Notes under the pieces: generated by a model
The model's database searches: none
Told to the model about the DNA's origin: nothing
The model's input: the letters and a program-made list of their open reading frames with translations, nothing else
NCBI GenBank assembly: GCA_050251735.1
Contig: JBFWMF010000019.1
Coordinates: forward strand, 6,108 to 70,107
Direction: 5' to 3'
Origin: Desulfitobacterium sp050251735
Lineage (GTDB): Bacteria; Bacillota; Desulfitobacteriia; Desulfitobacteriales; Desulfitobacteriaceae
Length of the DNA: 64,000 nt
In this document: piece by piece, positions 17,887 to 25,905 of the stretch
Layout of the letters: every line of letters begins with the position of its first letter
Numbering within the stretch: position 1 is the stretch's first letter
Position numbers and translations under genes: made by a program

Positions 17887-19728
17887 ATGAGTCAGATGGA
17901 AACGAAAGAATTTCAAACAGAAATTAGGCAGCTGCTTGATATTGTAATTAATTCTCTTTATACAGATCGTGAGATATTTCTACGCGAGTTAGTATCGAAT
18001 GCTGCTGATGCTTCTGAAAAGCTGAGGTATATTCAACTCTCTGGGCAGGAGATCAAGGACCAAGATCTGCCTTTGGAGATTCGGATTACCTCTGATGAGA
18101 ACGCCCATACCTTAACCATTGCTGATTCCGGCATTGGTATGACGAAAGAGGACTTAATCGAGAACTTAGGGACGATTGCCCATTCTGGATCGAAAGCCTT
18201 TGTTCAGCGTTTAGCGGAAGCGGGAGATAACAAGGATGTGAATCTGATTGGTCAGTTCGGGGTCGGCTTTTATTCCGCCTTTATGGTAGCTGATAAAGTA
18301 ACTTTGACCACTCGCTCCTATCAACCGGAGGCCCTAGGTTACCGCTGGGAATCGGATGGGAGAGGGGATTACAGCATTGCTGAGGAAGAGGATCTCCCTC
18401 GGGGAACTCAAATTACCCTTCATCTCAAGGAAGATGCCGAGGATTTTGCGAAGGCTGACACAGTGAAGCGTATTATTAAGCAGTACTCCAGCTTTGTACC
18501 CTATCCCGTCTTCATCAATGATGAAAAGATCAATACGGTCCAAGCATTGTGGACCAAGAATAAAAATGAAGTCTCAGATGAGGAGTATACTGAATTCTAT
18601 AAGTACATTGCTAATGCCTTTGATGAGCCTTTGCTGAAAATGCATTTTTCCTCGGATGCCCCCATTAATATTAATACCTTGTTGTTCGTGCCTAGTTCGA
18701 ATATGGAGAAATTCGGCTTTGGCCGGATGGACACCGGTATTAATTTGTATTGCAAAAAGGTTCTCATTCAAGAAAAGGCCAAGGATATTCTCCCGGAATG
18801 GTTGCGTTTTGTGCGCGGGGTCATTGACAGCGAGGAGCTTCCCTTGAACATCTCCCGGGAAACCATGCAAGATAGCGCTTTAGTAGCCAAGCTAAACAAA
18901 GTGGTGACCAGTCGTTTTCTGAAGTTCTTAGATGACCAGGCTAAGAATGATCCGGAGAAATTTAAGACCTTCTGGAGTGAGTTCAGCATTTTCCTTAAGG
19001 AAGGCGCCGCCAATGACTTCACCCATCGTCAGGAGATTTTGAAGCTCCTGCGTTTTGAGTCCTCAAAAACTGGGGAAGGCGAGTTAATCTCCTTAGGGGA
19101 TTATGTGAGTCGGATGAAGGAAGGTCAAGAGTCGATTTACTTTATCAATGGGCCAACTCGCGAGATTATTGAAAAGGGTCCCTATTTGGAAGTGTTCAAA
19201 GATAAGGATTATGAAGTCATATATACCTATGAAGGCATTGATGACTATGTCTTTGACATGATTCGTGAATATGAAGGAAAACGCTTGATTTCTGCTGACC
19301 ATGATGATTTGAAGCTGACAGATTCTGAGGTGAAGGAAGGGGAACAGCTCTTATCTGAAGAGGAATTGCAGGCCTTTAATGGCTGGCTCAAAGAAGTATT
19401 GGGCGCAAAAGTCACGGAGGTTAGGGAGTCAAAGCGTTTAGTGGACAGCCCGGCAATTATCCTGAGTCATTATGGCACACACAGTATGCAACGGATGATG
19501 CAGCTTATGAACCGAGATCTACAGGATGTTCCTCCCGGTATTTTGGAAATTAACCCGAAGCATGGCTTAATTCAACGTCTCAATGAATTGAGAAAGCAGG
19601 AAGATTCCTTTGCTCCACTGGCAGCTGAACAGCTCTTCGCCAATGCTCAGATTGCAGCCGGAATCATCGTGGATCCCCGTAGTATGGTCAATCGCTTAAA
19701 TGAGATTTTGGAGAAAGCTCTGAATTAA
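17887..19728 (+). CDS. htpG: Molecular chaperone HtpG (Hsp90)
   Basis: ATP-dependent Hsp90 chaperone of 613 aa in the cytoplasm. The GHKL ATPase motifs are present: ELVSNAADASEKL (the Mg/ATP asparagine), ADSGIGM, and GQFGVGFYSAF. The middle domain has the conserved arginine in LNISRETMQ, and the C-terminal dimerisation domain ends the protein. The ATG at 17887 is chosen, with TTGGAGGG upstream; an in-frame TTG at 17869 would overlap the ribosome binding site. It is monocistronic with a strong terminator. Confidence 0.96.
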   Translation: MSQMETKEFQTEIRQLLDIVINSLYTDREIFLRELVSNAADASEKLRYIQLSGQEIKDQDLPLEIRITSDENAHTLTIADSGIGMTKEDLIENLGTIAHSGSKAFVQRLAEAGDNKDVNLIGQFGVGFYSAFMVADKVTLTTRSYQPEALGYRWESDGRGDYSIAEEEDLPRGTQITLHLKEDAEDFAKADTVKRIIKQYSSFVPYPVFINDEKINTVQALWTKNKNEVSDEEYTEFYKYIANAFDEPLLKMHFSSDAPININTLLFVPSSNMEKFGFGRMDTGINLYCKKVLIQEKAKDILPEWLRFVRGVIDSEELPLNISRETMQDSALVAKLNKVVTSRFLKFLDDQAKNDPEKFKTFWSEFSIFLKEGAANDFTHRQEILKLLRFESSKTGEGELISLGDYVSRMKEGQESIYFINGPTREIIEKGPYLEVFKDKDYEVIYTYEGIDDYVFDMIREYEGKRLISADHDDLKLTDSEVKEGEQLLSEEELQAFNGWLKEVLGAKVTEVRESKRLVDSPAIILSHYGTHSMQRMMQLMNRDLQDVPPGILEINPKHGLIQRLNELRKQEDSFAPLAAEQLFANAQIAAGIIVDPRSMVNRLNEILEKALN

Positions 19729-19760
19729 GAGTAAACTTACATGGGAACTCTATAAGGTGC

Positions 19761-19817
19761 TCTATAGACGAAAATAGCCAGGGGGCTAAACACCCCTTGG
19801 CTATTTTCGTCTATAGA
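19761..19817. terminator. Strong bidirectional terminator
   Basis: Long hairpin with arms of about 24 bases (starting TCTATAGACGAAAATAGCCA, ending with its complement) differing by one base, loop of about eight bases. It lies between htpG and the convergent BFD-like gene. Confidence 0.88.
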
Positions 19818-19820
19818 AAC

Positions 19821-20165
19821 TTATCTTCCTAAATCAATGATATTTTGAATCAAGCCTTTGCACTTGCCACATTCCTCACCAGTGACTTCGTCTACTCCTG
19901 TACCCGCTCCGGTAACCTCGCTAACTTTTTCCACAGTATCGGCACCTGCTTTAACTGCGGCGACTACAGTTGCTAAGGAAACCTTTTTACATCCGCAAAC
20001 AGAGCTAAGAATAGTTTCTAATTCGGATTGACAGCCCTCACATTCAGTACAAACTCCTGCACTGGCGGCTATTTCTTCTTTTGTCCTTGCTCCTGCCGTC
20101 ATTGCCTTTCTAATGGACACGTAGTCGACATCATTCTTAGTGCAAATTATTCTATTACCTGCCAT
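19821..20165 (-). CDS. Tandem BFD-like [2Fe-2S]-binding protein
   Basis: A 114-aa protein built from two copies of the BFD-like fold. Each has GAxTxEEI or GADTVEKV followed by Cys pairs. Repeat one has C8, C39, C42 and C45. Repeat two has C57 and C59 plus C99 and C102, the full CxC...CxxC set, with a short insertion before the last pair. BFD domains carry [2Fe-2S] clusters and serve in iron release or as modules of NAD(P)H-dependent reductases and hydrogenases; here it stands alone. Translation starts at 20165 after AAGGGGAT. Confidence 0.82.
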   Translation of the reverse strand: MAGNRIICTKNDVDYVSIRKAMTAGARTKEEIAASAGVCTECEGCQSELETILSSVCGCKKVSLATVVAAVKAGADTVEKVSEVTGAGTGVDEVTGEECGKCKGLIQNIIDLGR

Positions 20166-20323
20166 ATTAATATCCCCTTTTTGATTGTTTCTGCTCTTTT
20201 CTATTATAACATACTAAGTTTTTACCAGCTAGAACAGTTAGCTGACTACAATTCATTGTAGATTATACTTATACGAAAATTAAAGTTGTAATTATTTTAA
20301 AGGATATTTAGGATAAAAATAGA

Positions 20324-23300
20324 ATGAAATATGAAGCTTGTCATAAAGGAGAATCTTCGATCAAAAATTGGCTAAAACTAACCTATCAGATAAAGGAAGG
20401 ACGTGAAGTCGTGACTCATTGGCAAAGTGGACCCAAGTCAATAAATTATGATTTGAATCCAAGTGACCCCCGTAACCTAAAACAAAAGGAAGAAGATCTG
20501 AAAGGGCTTCCTCAAGAATATCAGAGTTTTTATCGTGAGGTGGCCCAATTCATACCCTATCAGCGGATTTTTATTGATCCCTTTTATACCTTGGGTTATG
20601 GTATTGATGCCAGCTTTTATCGACTCATTCCGAAGATCGTTATTCGTGTGCAGAATGACGCCGAGATGGGAGAAATCCTGCGTCTTTCCCAGCGAACAAA
20701 GATCCCCGTGACGTTTCGTACGGCGGGAACCAGTCTATCCGGCCAGGCTTTGACGGATTCTGTGCTCTTGGTGCTTCAAGGGTCTTGGCGGCATTATCAT
20801 GTCCACGAGGGAGGGAAGAAGATTAGCTTGGAACCGGGTATTCTCGGGGTCGAAGCGAATCGTTATCTCCGCTCCTTTAAACGTAAAATCGGACCCGACC
20901 CCGCTTCCATCGATCACTGTATGATTGGGGGGATTGCGGCTAACAATGCCAGCGGGATGTGCTGCGGTACTGCCGACAACAGCTATAAGACTGTGGATGA
21001 GATGCGGATTATTTTTGATGATGGGACAATTTTAGATACTGCGGATACCGCTTCCCGTCAGTATTTCATGGAGCGTAAGGCTGATCTCATCCGTCAAATC
21101 GAGGCAATACGCGATGAGATTAATGCTGACCCAGACCTCGTAGCGATGATTCACAAAAAATATAAGATCAAAAATACAACGGGATATAGCATCAACGCTT
21201 TTGTTGATTTCCATGATCCGATCGAGATTATTAAGCATATCATCATCGGCTCAGAGGGGACCTTAGGCTTTATATCCCAAATTACTTATAAAACAGTCAT
21301 TGATTATGACCATAAAGCCTCAGCCTTAATCATTTACCCCGATATGGATCATGCTTGTCATGCGGTGATGAGACTCACCCGCGATTTAGTAGCAGCTGCG
21401 GAAATGATGGACCGTGCTTCCTTAAGGTCTGTTGAAGATGCACCGGGAATGCCGGAGTATTTAAAGACCCTATCCGATACGGCGACGGCCCTCTTAGTTG
21501 AAGTGCGCTCAGCGAACCCGGAGGAGCTCGATCAATACATACAGAAGACGACTTCTGTCTTGGAAGATATCCCCACGGTATTTCCCATTCAATTTACGGC
21601 AGTCAAGTCAGAATATGAAACGTTCTGGAAAATTCGTAAGGATATTTTCCCCGCTGTAGGTGGGGTTCGTCCCCAGGGGACAGCGGTGCTCATTGAAGAT
21701 GTGGCTTTTCCTTTGGATCGCTTAGCCGAGGCCACAGCCGATCTGCGCAATAGTCTCAACAAATTTGGTTACACCGATGCCATCATCTACGGGCATGCCT
21801 TAGATGGCAACTGGCACTTTATCTTCACGCCAAAGTTTGATACCGATGCAGAAATCGCTCGTTATGAGGGCTTAATGAACGAAGTCAATGAGTTTGTGGT
21901 CAAGAAATATAATGGTTCACTGAAGGCAGAGCATGGGACAGGCAGGAATATGGCGCCCTTCGTGGAATTAGAATGGGGAAGCAAAGCATATGAGCTGATG
22001 CGTCGACTAAAGTCTGCCTTTGATCCTCACAATCTTTTAAACCCCGGGGTCATCATCAATGATAATAAAAACGTTCATCTTGAGAATTTAAAGGTCATGC
22101 CTCAGTCTCATGAAACCATTGATAGCTGTACTAATTGTGGTTTCTGCCAGGACATCTGTCCATCTAAACACTTAACGACCACTCCGCGCATGCGCATTAT
22201 TCTCCAACGGGAGATATCTCACCTGAAACGAACCGGTAAAGACCCAGAGCGCTTGATGCGTTTACTTAAGGATTATGACTATGCAGGTAATGCGACCTGC
22301 GCGACGGATGGCCTTTGTGCTACTTCCTGTCCTCTTAACATCAATACCGGGGATAATTCCAAATATCTGCGTTCACAGGCTATTACCCCGGCTACGCGTA
22401 AGATCGCTACAGCTCTAGCCAAGAATATGAATGGGGTTACTGGCATCATGCGTGTCGGGTTAGGTGTTGTTGATGGGACCCACTCCTTACTAGGTAGTCG
22501 CCTAATGGGTAGTTTGGCAAAAACCGCCCGTGGGGTTTCTCAAAGCAAGATTCCTTTGTGGAATTCATGGATGCCTAGCAAAGGCCATGGCAAGGTGAAG
22601 CCTCTTCATCCAATATACACTGCCAAGAATGGGGAAGTGCTAAAGGTAGTGTATTTCCCAAGCTGTATCAGTCGTTCCATGGGACCGGCTCGCAAGGATA
22701 AGGATCAAAGGCCCTTGAGTGAAGTGATGTGCTCCATCCTAGCTAAGGCAGGTTATGAAGTGATTATTCCGGCAGGTCTAGATAAGCTTTGTTGTGGAAT
22801 GCCATGGGAGAGTAAAGGCTTCTTTGACATCGCTGATGAGAAAAGCGCGGAATTAGAAAAGGTTCTGCTTCAAGCCAGTGAAAATGGCAAATACCCGATT
22901 GTCTGCGATACCAGTCCCTGTCTGTACCGGATGAAGCGAGCTTTTAAATCCGGTATTGAGCTTCATGAGTCCGTGGAATTTACTCATGACTTTTTGCTGC
23001 ACCGCTTGCACTTTCAACCGGTTCCGGAGACGATTGCTATCCATGTAACCTGCAGCTCCATTAAGATGCGCTTAAGTGAAAAATTCAAGGCTGTGGCGGA
23101 GGCCTGTGCAGAACAGGTTATTATTCCGGATGATGTGCATTGTTGTGGCTTTGCCGGTGATAAGGGCTTTACTTATCCCGAATTAAATCAAGCAGCCTTA
23201 GCCGGGTTGAGTCAGGCTATTACAGACGATTGTACGGGTGGGTATTCCAACAGCCGGACCTGTGAGATTGGTCTATCGGCTCACAGTGGAATAAGCTATC

Positions 23301-23347
23301 AATCCTTGATCTACCTGGTGGATCGTTGCTCGAGTCCGCGACGCTAA
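20324..23347 (+). CDS. FAD-linked oxidase fused to 4Fe-4S/CCG oxidoreductase (GlcD-GlpC type)
   Basis: A 1007-aa fusion likely oxidising a 2-hydroxyacid such as D-lactate or glycolate. Order: FAD-binding type 4 domain (about residues 90-290; FRTAGTSLSGQ and IGGIAANNASGMCCG), FAD-oxidase C-terminal domain (about 330-570; YGHALDGNWHF, AEHGTGRNMAP), two 4Fe-4S motifs (C602-TNCGFCQDICP and C659 to C669P), and two CCG motifs (KLCCGMPW near 823, HCCGFAGDKG near 945). The CCG module resembles subunits passing electrons to quinone or heterodisulfide. The start is uncertain: the ATG at 20324 has a weak ribosome binding site, while a GTG at 20411 has AAGGAAGG ten bases upstream. An MFS gene follows after 33 bases. 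Confidence 0.9.
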   Translation: MKYEACHKGESSIKNWLKLTYQIKEGREVVTHWQSGPKSINYDLNPSDPRNLKQKEEDLKGLPQEYQSFYREVAQFIPYQRIFIDPFYTLGYGIDASFYRLIPKIVIRVQNDAEMGEILRLSQRTKIPVTFRTAGTSLSGQALTDSVLLVLQGSWRHYHVHEGGKKISLEPGILGVEANRYLRSFKRKIGPDPASIDHCMIGGIAANNASGMCCGTADNSYKTVDEMRIIFDDGTILDTADTASRQYFMERKADLIRQIEAIRDEINADPDLVAMIHKKYKIKNTTGYSINAFVDFHDPIEIIKHIIIGSEGTLGFISQITYKTVIDYDHKASALIIYPDMDHACHAVMRLTRDLVAAAEMMDRASLRSVEDAPGMPEYLKTLSDTATALLVEVRSANPEELDQYIQKTTSVLEDIPTVFPIQFTAVKSEYETFWKIRKDIFPAVGGVRPQGTAVLIEDVAFPLDRLAEATADLRNSLNKFGYTDAIIYGHALDGNWHFIFTPKFDTDAEIARYEGLMNEVNEFVVKKYNGSLKAEHGTGRNMAPFVELEWGSKAYELMRRLKSAFDPHNLLNPGVIINDNKNVHLENLKVMPQSHETIDSCTNCGFCQDICPSKHLTTTPRMRIILQREISHLKRTGKDPERLMRLLKDYDYAGNATCATDGLCATSCPLNINTGDNSKYLRSQAITPATRKIATALAKNMNGVTGIMRVGLGVVDGTHSLLGSRLMGSLAKTARGVSQSKIPLWNSWMPSKGHGKVKPLHPIYTAKNGEVLKVVYFPSCISRSMGPARKDKDQRPLSEVMCSILAKAGYEVIIPAGLDKLCCGMPWESKGFFDIADEKSAELEKVLLQASENGKYPIVCDTSPCLYRMKRAFKSGIELHESVEFTHDFLLHRLHFQPVPETIAIHVTCSSIKMRLSEKFKAVAEACAEQVIIPDDVHCCGFAGDKGFTYPELNQAALAGLSQAITDDCTGGYSNSRTCEIGLSAHSGISYQSLIYLVDRCSSPRR

Positions 23348-23380
23348 AACAGGTTGCGCTAAAATGACAGGAGTGTATAG

Positions 23381-24559
23381 ATGAAGAAAGAATTCGTTCG
23401 TCCCATGATCATCTTGATCCTCATTCAGTTTTTAGTGATGGTGGGATTCGGGATTGTAATACCTATTCTTCCCTTTTTGATTGAAGAGCTGGGAGGAGGA
23501 GCGTTTTCCCTCGGATTATTTATGTCGGCTTATTCCATCATGCAGTTTTTCTTTGCACCCTTCTGGGGGCGTTTATCGGATCGAATTGGTAGGCGACCCG
23601 TCCTTCTCATCGGGCTCAGTGGTTATGGGATAACGTTCTTTCTCTTTGGCATGGCCGGCAATCTCCCGCTTCTCATCGCCTTTCGTGCTCTATCCGGGAT
23701 GGTATCATCAGCCACTCTGCCAACAGCGATGGCCTATATGGCGGATATCACTGAGGGAGCTGATCGGTCAAAGAGCATGGGAATGCTCGGTGCAGCTATG
23801 GGATTAGGCATGGTCTTTGGTCCTGCCCTAGGTGGATGGCTAGGAGATTATAGCTTTACTTTGCCCTTCTATTTTGCGGGAACGCTTGCACTTCTTGTTC
23901 TACCCTTTGCTTGGAAATTGCTCCCTGAGACGCTGAAAAAGCCAACAAAACAGCCCAAAGAAAAAGTGCGGTTGCATATCGGGGTTGTACGTGATGCTTT
24001 GTTTCCTTTATTCGTCTTTGGCTTTGTCCTCAGTTTTACCATGGCCATGTTTGAAACCACCTTTACCTTGTTTGCGGCCGAGCGGGTGGGCTTCGGCCCC
24101 AAAGAGATGGGTATGGTATTCATGATCATCGGTATTGTTGGGGTGATTGTTCAGGGAATGCTGATCGGGAAGGTGGTAAAGCGCTTTGGTGATGCTAAAC
24201 CCGCCAAATTTGGAGCACTTCTCTGTGCCTTAGCCTTTCTCTGGATGATTTGGGCTCCCAATGCAGTGCTTTTAGTTTTGGGAACAATGGTGTTCATGAT
24301 AGGCAATTCTTTAATGACACCGACCAGTTCCAGCTTAGTTACAAAGAACAGCCATAATCAACAGGGTGCGTCCCTAGGAGTCTATCAATCCTTCGGCAGC
24401 CTAGGACGAATCCTTGGTCCGCTGTTCGGAGGGGGTATCTATGAATTATCCATGAACACTCCTTATATCATTGGCATGGCAACCTTGGTCCTATGTGTAA
24501 TCATCTTTGGCCCAAGAATTCAGGACCGAAAAGCAGAGGAGACTGGCTTTTCAGCATAA
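23381..24559 (+). CDS. MFS transporter, TetA/multidrug type
   Basis: A 12-helix major facilitator of 392 aa. Motif A is intact in the loop between TM2 and TM3 (GRLSDRIGRRPV) and the motif C region in TM5 shows GLGMVFGPALGGWLG, typical of drug:H+ antiporters. The substrate is unknown. It starts 33 bases after the GlcD-type fusion gene with its own ribosome binding site (CAGGAG), so the two may share a transcript; a role in carboxylate transport for that enzyme cannot be excluded, but antiporter motifs favour export. Confidence 0.9.
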   Translation: MKKEFVRPMIILILIQFLVMVGFGIVIPILPFLIEELGGGAFSLGLFMSAYSIMQFFFAPFWGRLSDRIGRRPVLLIGLSGYGITFFLFGMAGNLPLLIAFRALSGMVSSATLPTAMAYMADITEGADRSKSMGMLGAAMGLGMVFGPALGGWLGDYSFTLPFYFAGTLALLVLPFAWKLLPETLKKPTKQPKEKVRLHIGVVRDALFPLFVFGFVLSFTMAMFETTFTLFAAERVGFGPKEMGMVFMIIGIVGVIVQGMLIGKVVKRFGDAKPAKFGALLCALAFLWMIWAPNAVLLVLGTMVFMIGNSLMTPTSSSLVTKNSHNQQGASLGVYQSFGSLGRILGPLFGGGIYELSMNTPYIIGMATLVLCVIIFGPRIQDRKAEETGFSA

Positions 24560-24611
24560 AAAATTGCACCAAATAGTGATGCTTAATAAATAGGTGGTGT
24601 ACTAAAATCAA

Positions 24612-24639
24612 ATAGGAGTTATGCGCTAACATAACTCCT
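24612..24639. terminator. Hairpin downstream of MFS gene and of the small toxin gene
   Basis: AGGAGTTATG and CATAACTCCT form a 10-bp stem with a short loop. The T-rich flank is on the minus-strand side, so it works best for minus-strand transcripts from the toxin gene; it may also slow plus-strand readthrough. Confidence 0.5.
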
Positions 24640-24680
24640 AGCAACAGCCGCTTGAAGTGCGGTCGGCTTAGAAATCGGCG

Positions 24681-24720
24681 AAATAGACCGACATCTTGGG
24701 CAGAGGCGGTCTATTTCCGT
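24681..24720 (-). terminator. Terminator overlapping the small toxin stop codon
   Basis: AAATAGACCG and CGGTCTATTT form a 10-bp stem around a loop of about 19 bases. The toxin stop codon TAG lies inside the first arm on the minus strand, a layout often seen in holin-like toxin genes. Confidence 0.65.
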
Positions 24721-24794
24721 TTATTGGAGGTAAGCAATAAAGCAACTAATGCTCCAAAGGAGATCATTAGTGTTAAAGCCTCATATACTTCGAT
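24711..24794 (-). CDS. Putative holin-like type I toxin (27 aa)
   Basis: Read on the minus strand, 27 codons give IEVYEALTLMISFGALVALLL (split here as IEVYEALTLM, then ISFGALVALLL) and end TSNKRK. The pattern YEALxLMISFGxLV, then hydrophobic residues, then a basic tail, is that of the small putative holin-like/TxpA-type toxins of Firmicutes, single membrane peptides whose overexpression depolarises the cell. A strong GGGAGGTGA site lies seven bases before the first codon, which is ATC rather than ATG/GTG/TTG, so either ATC initiates or the start is mutated. A plus-strand RNA ending at 24895 could be the antisense antitoxin. Confidence 0.65.
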   Translation of the reverse strand: MEVYEALTLMISFGALVALLLTSNKRK

Positions 24795-24867
24795 GGCATC
24801 ACCTCCCTTCGGAGGAATGCCGACCGCCCTGCAAGCCTATACTGTTACAAGAAAAATATAGCATAGT

Positions 24868-24895
24868 AGCACTCCAATTGGGGTGCTTTTTCTTA
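24868..24895 (+). terminator. Plus-strand terminator, candidate end of antisense RNA
   Basis: AGCACTCC-AATT-GGGGTGCT followed by TTTTCTT. No protein gene on the plus strand ends nearby, so it probably ends a non-coding RNA running across the small toxin gene. It coincides with the region where the toxin promoter is expected on the other strand. Confidence 0.6.
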
Positions 24896-24992
24896 TGCTT
24901 CATAACCACTGGTGCTAAAAAGGGCGAGTGCGTCATATGAATCTATGAGAGACAAGCTTGTTCTTTTGGCCTGATGGAAATGGGGTGGACCA

Positions 24993-25811
24993 GTGGGGGA
25001 GTATGTGAGTGAAGAAGTGTATCCAATCCTGCAGGGTCAGGATTTATATCTGGTGAAGGGCAAAGCAATTTCCTATAATTCAAAAGCCTTTAATCGACTT
25101 AAATTAGATTTGCGAGAGTATGAGCTGTATTTTAACGAAAAACGCTGCGAAAATTTAGATATGGTGGGGACCTATCGACCTTGCCATTTTAACAAGGATA
25201 ATTTTGGCTTATATATTTATGCCGAGATGTTTGGGATGTATCTATTCAGTATCCTAAGGCAGACCCAGATGACGTTGCGGGAGGCTCATACCTTGGCGCT
25301 AGATTCGCTCTTGACTCATGGATCTTTTCATTACCTCGTGGAACGTTATTGCATTTTAATCGATGATGTTGGCAATGAAAGCGATGGTCTCTACCCAACT
25401 TATAAAAAGAAGATATATAGCCAAACCTGGGGGACCCGAGACTGTCTTGAAGAAACCCTAGCTAATGCCTTTGTTTTCGAGGCTTATCCACAGTGGGACG
25501 ATACTAGGAAGAATTATGTTCAGTCATTGTATGCGCGGCAAAGGGATGGCTATCATCAAGCTCGTGAGCTAAAGCCTGAACACTATCGGGAACTCTTCCA
25601 GACCTTAGAGGGGCAGATCAAAGCTCAAGGAAAGGGGAAGGGATCCAATAGTGAGGGTAATTTGAAGGTAAGTGATAAACCAGCTTTATACGATTTTATC
25701 CATAGAAATAGGCCTTTTCGCTTTATCGGGCTGCCGGTGTACTTGGTCAATGATTGCCGCAATCTTGAGGATTTCATCCATATTGTTGAACTTTTATTTC
25801 CTCAGATATGA
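24993..25811 (+). CDS. Hypothetical protein with degenerate metallopeptidase-like pattern
   Basis: A 272-aa soluble protein I cannot assign. In the middle there is LLTHGSFHYLVERY (H109, H113) and, about 40 residues on, CLEETLANAF (E153-E154). The spacing and context resemble a zinc peptidase HExxH...E site, but the glutamate of HExxH is glycine (HGSFH), so catalysis would be lost if the likeness is real. A Lys/Gly/Ser-rich linker (about 208-225) precedes a C-terminal IHRNRPFRFIGLPVYLV segment. GTG start with ATGGGGTGG upstream. Its end runs into an RHS remnant on the other strand, so it may be cargo of an RHS/polymorphic toxin locus. Confidence 0.6.
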   Translation: MGEYVSEEVYPILQGQDLYLVKGKAISYNSKAFNRLKLDLREYELYFNEKRCENLDMVGTYRPCHFNKDNFGLYIYAEMFGMYLFSILRQTQMTLREAHTLALDSLLTHGSFHYLVERYCILIDDVGNESDGLYPTYKKKIYSQTWGTRDCLEETLANAFVFEAYPQWDDTRKNYVQSLYARQRDGYHQARELKPEHYRELFQTLEGQIKAQGKGKGSNSEGNLKVSDKPALYDFIHRNRPFRFIGLPVYLVNDCRNLEDFIHIVELLFPQI

Positions 25812-25905
25812 AGTCACCACCATCAGGAACTCTCGATACAAACCTAGCCGTCTCAGGATCATAGTACCTAGCCTGCAAGTAGTACAAATCCGCATTTGTC
25901 AAGGA
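25808..25905 (-). pseudogene. Orphan RHS core-terminal fragment
   Basis: On the minus strand this encodes ADLYYLQARYYDPETARF followed by VSR, the hallmark end of an RHS core, with the near-identical motif NLYYLQARYYDPDNVRF present in the large RHS gene at about 27.6 kb. There is no upstream core attached and the frame stops at 25774. It is a displaced RHS tip, as expected from recombination between RHS cores and alternative tips. Confidence 0.8.
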
